Source: Branchiostoma floridae (taxonomy: Eukaryota; Chordata; Leptocardii; Amphioxiformes; Branchiostomatidae). Taken from it: a stretch of 64,000 nt of DNA. A program made the translations under genes and the position numbers. Of this stretch, positions 11,581 through 22,832 are shown one piece after another; the stretch's first letter is position 1; each line of letters opens with the position of its first letter. The stretch spans positions 24,965,846-25,029,845 of the forward strand of contig NC_049987.1 in the NCBI RefSeq assembly GCF_000003815.2, given 5' to 3'. The notes below the pieces were generated by a model. It was not told the origin of the DNA. It made no database searches and saw only the letters and a program-made list of their open reading frames with translations.

Positions 11581-14500
11581 CGCCTACTTTGGTCAATATT
11601 GACCATGGTAAAATCCCTACTGATATCAGCCCTACAGCGTCGACTGTGGCTAAACAGTCCCATACGAGAATGACAGTCTCTGCCACATAGGGCACATCTG
11701 TAAGCTGACTCAGGTCTGTTGCAGAGTTCTTTTCGTAAGATCCGCTTTTCTTCAGCCATGCGCATCAGTCTGGTTTCTCCTGGCAGGCTTCTCCTGATTT
11801 TCTCCTAATGTTAGCTGCCTGGACAGTGTGGACAGGGGATAGTAGTGACCGGAATTAGGTACCCTCAGGGGAGCGGCATTTAAGGAATTCCGACCCAACC
11901 TCTGCTTGGAGAAATTCCATACCCAGCTTTCTTTTCGACTTTGTCCATGGGCAAGACGATTATTTTAATTCAAGAAAATTGACAATGGTATGCTCACAGA
12001 AATTCAGGCCATTCCATTCCACTTATAGCTGCATTAGCAAAGTGAACATTTTCAACCGTAGACTGAAATACTCATCATATAAGCAATGCAATTTCAGCGT
12101 TTCTTTATTCAAGAAATCTTCGTCATAGGTTAGATATTTGCTTGTGAAAAAACTTTTTACTTTCAAGAACTAAGAAGGTTGGTTCATGTAATCATTGCAA
12201 GAAAAGTTCGGATTGCCCACTTGACAAACTAATGAATATCTACTGTCCATACAGATCCTAATAAACCCGATCGGTGTAAAGAGGCCGACTGTCTGTGCAG
12301 ACTGGGTGACGTCTACGTCCGGCGAGGCAAAACAACAAAAGAAGGTAGGAAATTCACACAGGCGGCAGCTCTGTACAACGCAGCCATGGCAAGAACAGAC
12401 GAAATTAAAGACAGTGTGACAAGACGACTGCAGGAGATAGAGACATGGTTTCTCCATTACACGGCAAATGTGGAAACAAAATCTGTTCCTTCTGATTCGA
12501 CCACACGTCAAAAGAAGCAGTTAGAAGAGATGCGCACGCGTGCTAAGTCAGAACTAGACGCCATCAGTCAGCAGCACAATCCGTACCAATACGACGAGGA
12601 TGACCCAGTCATGTTAACAGTCGAGGCTGAGAGAGCCGAAGCAGTCAAGGCTTTATTCAAGAACATCGCCAAGGATAGACAGATGTTCATTGTGGACCTT
12701 GTTGATGAATGTATCGCCACACTCGGTCCTCCTCCGTGTAAGTACGCTTTCATCGGGTTAGGCTCACAGGCTACAGAACTGGTCACGCCCTACTCTGACC
12801 TGGAGTTCGCCATTCTGATTGAGGAAGGGAAGGACAATGACGACACACGGCGGTACTTCATCAACCTCACACACTACCTACACCTGAAAGTCATCAACCT
12901 CGGAGAGACCATCCTCCCAGCCATGGTCATCCCCTCATTGAACGATTTTCCAGAGAATGACTGGTTCTTTGACTCTGTCACACCGCGTGGGTTTGCCTTC
13001 GACGGCTTCATGCCATGGGCTAGTAAGACTCCGTTTGGAAGAGACCAGACCAAGACCAAGCCTCCCATCAGCCTTATCCAGACCCCTGCCGAAATGGCGA
13101 AGTTTCAGCGGCTAGACGTTTCTGTGGCAGAAGGGTATCACCTGTCCGACATCCTCAGACGAGTTGTTCTCTTAGCAGGAGAAGAGGCACTCGTGACCGA
13201 TTACATGACAAAACTCAGGGAAATCACTACGGGTGATCTACTCTCGCGTTTCCAGTCCCGTCTGTCTGCAGTACAGATTTTGTTGGATAACAGGAAGCAG
13301 CTTGACACCCTCGAGCCAACCGGACAACTGATAAATGTCAAGAAAGACATCTATCGTTTTCCGGGCGTAGCCATTGAAGTACTAGCTTTGTGCTGTCAGA
13401 TCACCCTCGCTAGCACGTGGAGTGTGATAGATGAATTAAAAGAAATGGGAAAGATCCATGAAGAGAATGCCGCCCACATTAGAGTTCTGACCAGCATCTC
13501 GGCAGAGCTCCGGTTAAGAACATATTTGAATAACGGGGGACAACAAGACAGTATGTCCCCTCTTACCCAGATGAAATACCAGTCAAAACCACAGGAGGTA
13601 TCTTACACCCTGACTTCCGTCTTCCAAATTCCAGACATACAGGTTCTTTTTAGATACTACTGCAGGGCAATCCCTTTGAAGAAATGTATACCACACAGTT
13701 TGGAGGGTAAACCGAAAAGTGTACTGAAAGCGACAATCTTAGATACCTCCCATGAATGTAGAGGTCGAATATCTAGAAACCTATATCTGTATGGTAGAGC
13801 CAAACACCATCTGGAAGCAGCATTAGCGGACGCCGGCAGCGACATGATCAAACGTTCGGCAATACTTGACGAATTGGGGTCTCTCTGGGCGTTCTTTGAT
13901 GATAGTAAAACAGGATCTGTGGTTAGGATCTATGAAGAGTCACTAAGGGTGCGTAAATCTATCTATGGAGACAACACGGCACATCCGGATATTGCCGGGT
14001 CACTAAACAACCTTGGAACGTCTTGGGTTGGACTTGGTGGCAGCAATAAAGCTATCGGCTACTACCAACAGTCACTATCGATGCTGAAAACTATCTATGG
14101 AGGCGGCACGGCACATCCGGACATTGCCATGACACTAAACAACCTTGGATCGGCATGGAGTAAACTCGGTGATAACAAGAATGCTATCAGCTACTACCAA
14201 CAGTCACTATCGATGCTGAAAACCATCTATGGAGGCGGCACGGCACATCCGGACTTTGCCAGGACACTAAACAACCTTGGATGGTCTTGGAGTAAACTCG
14301 GTGATAACAAGAAAGCTATCAGTTACTACGAACAGTCACTATCGATGCAGAAAACTATCTATGGATACAACACGGCACATCCGGACATTGCCGCGTCACT
14401 AAACAACATTGGATCGTCTTTGGGGAAACTCGGTGATGACAAGAAAGCTATTAGTTACCACATACAGTCATTAATGATGAGAAAAACTATCTATGGAGAC

Positions 14501-16480
14501 AACACGGTACATTCGCACATTGCCGCGTCACTACACAACCTTGGATCGTCTTGGAGTGAACTCGGTAATTACAAGAAAGCTATCAGTTACTACGAACAGT
14601 CACTATCGATGCAGAAAATTATCTATGGAGACAACACGGCACATCCGGACATTGCCCAGTCACTAAACAACCTTGGATCGTCTTGGAGTGAACTTGGTGA
14701 TAACAGGAAAGCTATCGGATACTATAAACAGTCACTATCGATGAGGAAAATCATTTATGGACACAACACGGCACATCCGGACATTGCCGCGTCACTAAGC
14801 AACGTTGGATCGTCTAGGAGTGAACTTGGTGATTACAAGAAAGCTAACAGCTACTACGAACAGTCATTATCGATGATGAAAACTATATATGGAGACGACA
14901 CGGTACATCCGGACATTGCTAAGTTACTAAGCAACCTTGGATCGTCTTGGCATAAAGTCGGCGATTACAAGAAAGCTATCAGCTACTTCCAACAGTCACT
15001 ATCGATGATGAAAACTATCTATGGAGACAACACGGCACATCCGGATATTGCCGCGTCACTAAACGGCCTTGGTTCGTATTGGAGTAACCTCGGTGATTAC
15101 AAAAAAGCTATCGGCTACTACCAACAGTCACTATCGATGCAGAAAACTATCTATGGAGGCGGCACGGTACATCCGGCCATTGCCCAATCACTAAGCTACC
15201 TTGGATTGTTTTGGAGTGCACTCGGTGATAACAAGAAAGCTATGAGCTACTTCGAACAGTCATTGTCGATGCAAAAAACTATCTATGGAAACAACACGAC
15301 ACATGCGGACATTGCCCATTCATTAAGCTACCTTGGATTGTCTTGGAGTAACCTCGGTGATTACAAAAAAGCTATCAGCTACTACCAACAGTCACTATCG
15401 ATGCAGAAAACTATCTATGGAGGTGGCACGGTACATCCGGACATTGCCTCGTCACTAAACAACCTTGGATTGTCTTGGGGGAAACTCGGTGATCACAGGA
15501 AAGCTATCAGCTACAACCAACAGTCACTATCGATGAAGAAAACTATCTATGGAGACGACACGGCACATCCGGACATTGCCGCGTCACTAAACAACATTGG
15601 ATCATCTTGGACTCAACTCGGTGATCACAAGAAAGCTATCAGCTTCTACCAACAGTCACTATCGATGATGAAAACTATCTATGTAGACAACACGGCACAT
15701 CCGGACATTGCCGCGTCATTAAACAACCTTGGAATGTCTTTAAGTAACCTCGGTGATTACAAGAAAGCTATCATCTACTGCGAACAGTCACTATCGATGT
15801 TGAAAACTTTGTATGGAGATAACACGGCACATCCGGACATTGCCGCGTCACTAATCAACATTGGATCATCTTGGACTCAACTCGGTGATCACAAGAAAGC
15901 TATCAGCTTCTACCAACAGTCACTATCGATGTTGAAAACTATCTATCGAGACAACACGGCACATCCGACCCTTGCCTCGTCACTACACAACCTTGGATCG
16001 TCCTTTAGTAGGCTTGGTGATGACAAGAAAGCTATCAGCTACTACCAACAGGCACTATCGATGATGAAAACCATCTATGGAGGCGGCACGGCACATCCGG
16101 ACATTGTCACGTCACTAAGAAACCTTGGATCGTCTTGGAGTAAACTCGGTGATCACAAGAAAGCTGTTAACTACATAGAACAGTCACTATCGATGCAGAA
16201 AACTATCTATGGAGACAACCCGGCACATCCGGACATTGCCTCGTCACTACACAACCTTGGATTGTCTTGGAGTAACCTCGGTGATAACAAGAAAGCTATC
16301 GGCTACTACGAACAGTCACTATCGATGAGGAAAACTACCTATGGAGACAACACGGCGCATCCGGACATTGCCAGGACACTTTACTGCCTGCAATTAGCAT
16401 GGACTAACATTGGTGATCACCAGAGAGCGATGGAGTACTGGCAACAATTGCAGAATATGCAGAGAGCTTTTGATGTGTGA
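9127..16480 (+). CDS. NTase-TPR gene 1 (four exons, 19 C-terminal TPRs)
   Basis: Exons 9127-9831, 10031-10140, 11318-11418 and 12255-16480 join in frame with GT-AG borders to give 1713 residues. The ATG at 9127 (MLRVCQKLRAADAK) is chosen because all four paralogues share it; an upstream in-frame ATG at 9070 is not conserved. Order: TPR-like modules in exon 1 (LKTLGDVNLEKG, IKSLGDVYLKRG), a Q/R-rich linker (exon 2), one TPR (exon 3, GDRALADGKLDEAEQNF), another module (CRLGDVYVRRG), then at about residues 475-490 the nucleotidyltransferase signature GSQATELVTPYSDLE. That G-S plus D-x-E pattern resembles GlnD/DUF294 enzymes. A helical domain (IEVLALCCQITLASTW, ISAELRLRTYL) follows, then 19 TPRs of 44 residues from about residue 863. 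The nucleotide substrate and target are unknown. There is no signal peptide or membrane segment, so it is probably cytosolic. Confidence 0.85.
10293..11182. mobile_element. TA-flanked DNA element, 890 bp, in intron 2 of gene 1
   Basis: The ends CCTTCGCCAA and TTGGCGAAGG are inverted, with TA on both sides (10291-10292, 11183-11184). It is absent at the matching intron site in the other three paralogues, so it inserted after duplication. The interior is AT-rich, with repeated AATTTGCATAA-like words and no transposase ORF. Confidence 0.8.
11442..11914. mobile_element. CTCCAAGCAGAGGTT element in intron 3 of gene 1
   Basis: The ends CTCCAAGCAGAGGTT and AACCTCTGCTTGGAG are inverted. The same element is at the same intron position in all four genes, with sizes of about 473, 300, 333 and 119 bp. 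This copy carries a nested palindrome (11471-11614) centred on a TA tract. Confidence 0.8.
11471..11614. mobile_element. Nested small palindrome with (TA)n centre
   Basis: ATTTTACCATGACCAATATT at the left pairs with AATATTGACCATGGTAAAAT at the right with about one mismatch. An uninterrupted TA run of about 26 units (11526-11579) fills the middle. It is present only in gene 1. Confidence 0.75.
13925..16440 (+). repeat. 132-bp TPR coding array, 19 units
   Basis: In-frame 132-bp units each encode one 44-residue TPR. Most positions are nearly fixed. The residues that change are mainly TPR positions 2, 5, 9, 12, 13, 17, 25 and 31 (counting A in DIA as 1, with L7, G8, W11, G15, A20). Some units carry GGGT in place of GDNT. 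Confidence 0.9.
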
Positions 16481-16494
16481 AGCTCGTTATGGAT

Positions 16495-17659
16495 CTAAAG
16501 CAATCGGCTGTGAATGAGATTTTTTCTACAATGGTGAAATAAAATGTGACAAGACAACATATTCCATATATGTTGATTATGTATGACGATCAGGTATTTA
16601 ATTAAACAATACAATGGAATAACTGTATATTCTATACCCCAGATATTGTTTGTGCTGCTTGACGGTTTTACTGAAATCTTCCCTCTACAGTTTACACCAA
16701 ACGTCAAAACGATTTTAATGCAGACTTTTGGTAATGTAACGTTATAGTGATTTTTTTGTCAGTTGACGAATGAATTTTTTTGGAGTGGTTCGATTTCTAA
16801 GTGCACGAAAAATGCTTCCCACACATAATGAAACTGTCCAACATGTCTGAGCAGAACCCGAAAGTGACCTCACAGGTGGCATGGCAAGTAAAGGCACGAG
16901 GTGGGCGTGGCAGGTCGTGAACATTCTTCATCAGGTCACTTTGTTTAGACAATAATTCTTTACAACAGAGACCTCCTAGAAGTTGGGTCAATCTGAATAT
17001 TTACATATCATATACTTTGAACATATATCCATAAAATATCATGGTAAATTTCTTAATCTTTATTTCTATGTAACGTTAGAACCTACGTGCTTGTTTCAAA
17101 CTTTCTTAGTGTGATTACAAGTTCTATTATTGACGTTGAGGCAGCAGGGGTTTTGTGTTAACGCTGATGAACTCAGAATTTAAAATAGAATAAAAACATC
17201 TGTAAATCTGTCTTCTACTATATGTAGTGTTTTGCCTCCTTTTTGATCTGTATTTTAGAATCACAAACTTCCACTGTTCTTATAGGAAACGAAACCCCAC
17301 CAACTAATAGGCAACTGAAATGATGCAACTATACACTTCATGTATTTCTTTCTGCATATGCAAGTAGTAGTAACAGGCCATGTATAATAAATATTTGTCT
17401 GTGCAACTGTCATTCGTCTTCCCTCAAGCAAATTGTAGCATCTTGTTCTATTCTTATCAACACACTCCTATCTCTCAAATAACGTGTCAAAAACACACCA
17501 CACATTAATACACAAAAGAACAATACAATTAGTTTAATCAATCTTATGTACAAGAAGAATAGTACAACACACGTGTACAGTAAAGGATTCCATAAAAACT
17601 TGACTGCATTCAAAAGCAAGAAATCACTTTATACATGTACATGTATGTACCAAACTTAA
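16495..17659 (+). other. 3' flank of gene 1, no gene seen
   Basis: The proximal part matches the flank of the gene at 30591 (35800-36690). The distal part from about 17400 matches flanks of the fragment at 1 and of the genes at 22833 and 43546. The shared flank is interrupted at TTAA (17656) by a 3.6-kb element and resumes at 21291. Confidence 0.65.
16538..16543 (+). promoter_or_regulatory. Polyadenylation signal, gene 1
   Basis: AATAAA 58 bp after the stop, conserved at the same relative site in the genes at 22833 (28288-28293) and 30591 (35868-35873). Confidence 0.7.
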
Positions 17660-20600
17660 GAGGCTCTGTCTGTAAAAACCAAGCATAGGGTGGCCAAACT
17701 CAAAAAATCGATTTTCCTTAAATTTTGTGTGGTGGTAGGGCCTTGGTCCAAACCTACAAAAATGGCAAAGTTTTAGATCTGCGGTCACCGGTTGCCATGG
17801 CAACGGCCATTTTTAAAAATGGCGGATTTTCACCAAGGGAAGGCATGGTCGCGTCCAAAATAGACCTTCTTTGGACTCCTTTAGCCCCCACAAATTAACA
17901 GATGTTTTATTGATTCTCGCATATGTTATTACCCATATTCTAATGAACAAAATGATATATAGTGATGCTCAAAATGTTTTTGTAGTCAGGTGCAGCAGAT
18001 GTTTGAAAATGATGTGTTTTCGAGAATTTCCAAAATTGGCAAAAATCCATTTTTTGACCATTTTTATTGACCATTAGCTCATTAGCAGGCAAATCAATTT
18101 GCTTCATTTTCGGCACAGTTATAGTTTGAACCTTTGTATACATCATATGTAAAAATAAATTTGGGCCTTTTACGTATCGGACCGTGGTGGCCCCCAGAGT
18201 AAACCAATATTTCCATTTCAAGAAAATCGTAACCATAGAATTATTCCTGGAAAAACAGTCATAGCTTACCAGAAATGAATCTCATTATCATTGTATGTAA
18301 CAGAGGAACTTACCTATCACTTATAAAAGCAGGGTTGTTTTAGATTTTTTTATAATTGCCTTTAAAATGATTTTATTGAGTTTTTTGGTCGTTTTTAGAC
18401 CACAAAATGTATCTTTTGGCCCCAGCACCCTGGTATTACAACCAAATGACCTGAAATTTGGTATGGGAATGTCCTGGACACGTACACACATGGGTTGTTA
18501 ACTGGTTTGCCATATGATAGAACAAAATGCTGAATTTTGTGACTTTTATGGGGCATTTTTGGCCCAAAAACTACATTTTTGGCCCCAGTACCCTGGTTTT
18601 ACAACCAAATGACCTGAAATTTGGTAAAGGAATGCCCTGGACACATACGCACATGGATTCAATAACAATTTTGGCATACTGTTCAATAAAATGCAAAAGT
18701 TTGTGATTTTTGGTTTATTTTTTCCCAAAAAAAGTACATTTTTGGCTCCCCTACCCTGGTTTTACAACTGAATGACCTGGAATTCGGTATAGCAATGCCC
18801 TGAACATATGCACACATGGATTCAATAACATGTTTTACATACAGTACAACAAAATGCTTAATTTTGAGATTTATTTTACAAAAAAGTCATTTTTTTGCTC
18901 CTGTTCCTTGGTTTTCCAAGTAAATAACCGGTAAAAAATCGGTATACAAATGTAGAATCGCCTTTGAAATGGCTTTTATAACCCGTTTTTGCATACAGTG
19001 CAACAAAACGCTTAATGTTGTAATTTTTGGTCATTGTTTTACCCAAAGTACATTTCTGGCTCCTTTTTGTAATTTTTGGCCCCAAAAGTACATTTTTGGC
19101 CCATTAAACCCTGGTTTTACAAGTAAATGAAATTCGGTATAAAAATGCCCTGGACACATGTACACATAGAGTCAATAATAATTTTGGCATACTGTGCAAC
19201 AAAATGCTTAATTTTGGTCATTTTTTTTACTAAAAAAAAGGTACATTTTTGGCTCTTGTACCCTGGCTTTACCATTGAATGACCTGCATTCGGTATTGGA
19301 ATGCCCTGGACATATGCACTGATGGATCCAATAACAACACGTTTGGCATACAATACAACAAAATGTTTAATTTGTTATTTTGGGCCATTTTTTTAAAACA
19401 AAAAAGTGCATTTTTGGCTCTTGTAGCCTGGTTTCACAACTAAAAAAATTTAGACTTGAACTTTGGTATAGGAATGCCCTGGACATATGCGCACATATGT
19501 CCAGGGCATGCTTGTCATACAGTACAGCGAAATGCTGAATTTTGTGTGTGTTTTTTGCCATTTTTTTTACAAAAAAAAATATTTTGGCTCCTGTAAAATA
19601 ACCTGTTTCTCCAATTAAATAATCTGAAATTCGGTATGGGAGTGCCCTGGACACTTTAATAACACTTTTTGGCAATTTACAATTTACAAAGACACGTCAT
19701 CTTTTAACATCTGCTGCACCTCACTACAAAAACATTTCGAGGATAACTTAGTATCACTTTTCTTATTAGAATATGGGTAATAACATATACGGGAATCAAT
19801 AGAATATCTCTTACTTTGTGGGGGTTTTTGGAGTCCAGGAGGTAATTTGCCTGTAATGCCTAATACGGAACAGGAGCTAGAAATGTACTTTGGGTAAAGC
19901 AATGACCAAAAATTACAACATTAAGCGTTTTGTTGCACTGTATGCAAAAACGGGTTATAAAAGCCATTTCCAATGCGCTCCTATACCAATTTTTTTACCG
20001 GTTATTTACTGGTTATTTACCAGGGAACAGGAGCAAGAAAATGACTTTTTTTGGTAAAAAAAATGGCAAAAATCTCAAAATTAAGCATTTTGTTGTACTG
20101 TATGTAAAACATGTTATTGAATCCATGTGTGCATATGTTCAGGGCATTGCTATACCGAATTCCAGGTCATTCAGTTGTAAAACTAGGGTAGGGGAGCCAA
20201 AAACGTACTTTTTTGGGAAAAAAATAAACCAAAAATCACAAACTTTTGCATTTTATTGAACAGTATGCCAAAAGTGTTATTGAATCCATGTGCGCATGTG
20301 TCCAGGGCATTCCTATACCAAATTTCAGGTCATTTGGTTGTAAAACCAGGGTGCTGGGGCCAAAAATGTAGTTTTTGGGCCGAAAATGCCCCAAATAAGT
20401 CACAAAATTCAGCATTTTGTTCTATCATATGGCAAACCAGTTATCAACCCATGTGTGTACATGTCCAGGACATTCCCATACCAAATTTCAGGTCATTTGG
20501 TTGTAATACCAGAGTGCTGGGGCCAAAAGATACATTTTGTGGTCTAAAAACGACCAAAAAAACTCAATAAAATTATTTTAAAGGCAATTATAAAAAAATC

Positions 20601-21290
20601 TAAAACAACCCTGCTTTTATAAGTGATAGGTAAGTTCCTCTGTTACATACAATGATAATGAGATTCATTTCTGGTAAGCTATGACTGTTTTTCCAGGAAT
20701 AATTCTATGGTTACGATTTTCTTGAAATGGAAATATTGGTTTACTCTGGTACACCACGGTCCGATACGTAAAAGGCCCAAATTTATTTTTACATATGATG
20801 TATACAAAGGTTCAAACTATAACTGTGCCGAAAATGAAGCAAATTGATTTGCCTGCTAATGAGCTAATGGTCAATAAAAATGGTCAAAAAATGGATTTTT
20901 GCCAATTTTGGAAATTCACGAAAACACATCATTTTTAAAAATCTACTGCACCTGACCACAAAAACATTTTGAGCATCACTATATATCATTTTGTTCATTA
21001 GAATATGGGTAATAACATATGCGAGAATCGATAAAATATCTGTTAATTTGTGGGGGCTACAGGAGTCCAAAGGAGGCCTATTTTGGACGCGACCAAGGCC
21101 GTCCCTTGGTGAAAATCCGCCATTTTGAAAATGGCCGTTGCCATGGCAACCGGTGACCGCAGATCTAAAACTTTGCCATTTTTGTAGGTTTGGACCAAGG
21201 CCCTACCACCACACAAAATTTAAGGAAAATCGATTTTTTGAGTTTGGCCAACTTTTTCTGATTTTGCTTGGTTTTTACAGACATCAGCTC
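17660..21290. mobile_element. 3.6-kb foldback DNA element with TTAA target site
   Basis: Two inverted arms of more than 1.3 kb each; the outer ends (CTGTAAAAACCAAGC, and GCTTGGTTTTTACAG as its complement) lie a few bases inside TTAA on both sides (17656-17659, 21291-21294). The empty site is visible in homologous flanks near 29393. TTAA duplication is used by piggyBac and Kolobok elements; the GAG-type ends favour Kolobok. Each arm contains several diverged copies of a unit of roughly 165 bp (recurring words GACCTGAAATTTGGTA, GCCCTGGACA, ACAAAATGCTTAATTTTG). No transposase ORF is present, so it is non-autonomous. A further diverged copy of the outer sequence sits in the centre (about 19690-19850). 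Confidence 0.85.
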
Positions 21291-22832
21291 TTAAAATACT
21301 TTGGTCAACCACATAAGAAAAACACACACTGCAATAAAAAATACTTGTTTTTGATGTTAAATTTTGAAATGAGACTGATATGCTAAAATACTGTATACGT
21401 ACAAAAAGTAGAACACTTGATCAATATTAATTACCCAAGAAGTAGTGGTAAAAGGTCACGGGACTAGGTAGTAGGTAGGTAGTGGTAAAAAAAGGTAAAG
21501 TTGACCCCATAGCCTTATTAAGACCGTAGGGGCAATGGGTTGTTATCCACTGTGTCTAGGGTACGGTATTGGAAGGTGGAGCCCATCCCTCTCCTTACAC
21601 TGCTTTTTACCTCCCCAACCAAAGTCAGGTGCCCATTTTACCCCTGGGTGGAGTCAGGATAGTTGTGTGTTACAAACTACTCATTATATTCAGACGGCTG
21701 ACACGTCATATAACTACCACGTGCATTTATCACCTGTGGGCATGTACATGTAATACAAAAGGCTCTGCTGGCCCAACCCAAAGTCTAAAATCAACCTGAA
21801 GCTGTCCAACCACCTCATGAGCTCAGCACTGAGTTGAAGGGCACACTGAAAGACACTGCGACAGTCAAGACAGAATCAGTGAGACATTAAGGAGTTTGTA
21901 GCCTGAAGAATGTAGCCTGGAGACATCTTCCTTCCATACTGAGGTAAGACAGTCAACTTCTCTATAACCCTACATGTATTTCTTGTTATTGAGGGGTAGG
22001 AATTGGGAACGATTGTGAGATCAAATGTTCGGTTCATACGTCATAACAAAATGGCGACGAGGAAAAATCAAACAGGAACATGTTAGACGGCACTTGGTTG
22101 ACAAACAGATCAGACACATTCTGATACTAATTATTACATAACTTGTTTTTACTCAAGTCAAAGACCTCACTTTCCAAGTTTTTACTTCTAAAAGAAACCC
22201 GTACAAGGATATTAGGAGGGAGATTTCAAGATTTAAAGTTATAGTACTTGTGTGAACATAAGAAGTAGCAAACAGTTTGTATATCAATAACTGTGACCTC
22301 TATTTGGATACTTGCATATGCACGCCCTTTAAGAAATCTTAAACCCATGATTGCGAAACATTTTAACTGTAAACTTAAAGTGTGCCGCCACAAGTAATTA
22401 TGTTCAGATGACATGCACATGGAACTACCACAGGTATCACCAGCGGGCATGTCAAGACAATAAGCCGTGTTGACTGAGCCCAGCGTCTATATTTAACCTC
22501 CTAGGTAATTCAAGTCACCACCTCAGCGTAGAGTTGAAGGACACATTTAAGACAGATATTCTGAGACGTCAAGGATTTCTCAGACTGAAAACAAGTATAC
22601 TGGGATATCATTTTTCAGAACATTATATCCAATGTGAAGTCAAACCTAAACCCTCTGAACCCTTTCGACTACTTTTTACCGTGCACTACCCGCTGTCGTG
22701 GAACAATGTGGAACTGCCGGAGGGTGCATCGTTAACAGAACCGCGGGCTCAGTTTCTCAGCGGCGACGCGTGAGTGTATGAGTGTATACGTACTGTGTAG
22801 TTAAACGATCTTGGGGAGCTTCGTAAGACAAA
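21291..22832 (+). promoter_or_regulatory. Distal 3' flank of gene 1 and class B 5' region of gene 2
   Basis: 21291-21640 continues the shared 3' flank, including a GTAGGTAGG tract. From about 21665 to the ATG at 22833 the sequence is nearly the same as 42406-43545 upstream of gene 4. This class B region differs from the class A flanks. An open frame at 22534-22773 is broken by a stop in the gene 4 copy, so it is probably leader sequence. A TATATTTAA word at about 22488 is conserved (about 43206), but no start site can be assigned. Confidence 0.6.

Noticed and set aside
12568-13068. Minus-strand ORFs opposite the NTase exon, repeated in all copies
   Set aside because: They are shadows of a conserved coding exon and change with it.
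19684-20570. ORFs within the foldback element as a transposase
   Set aside because: They are short, lie in repeated AT-rich units and show no catalytic motif.
22534-22773. ORF of 79 codons just upstream of NTase-TPR gene 2
   Set aside because: The near-identical sequence before gene 4 has an in-frame stop, so the frame is not conserved; treated as leader sequence.
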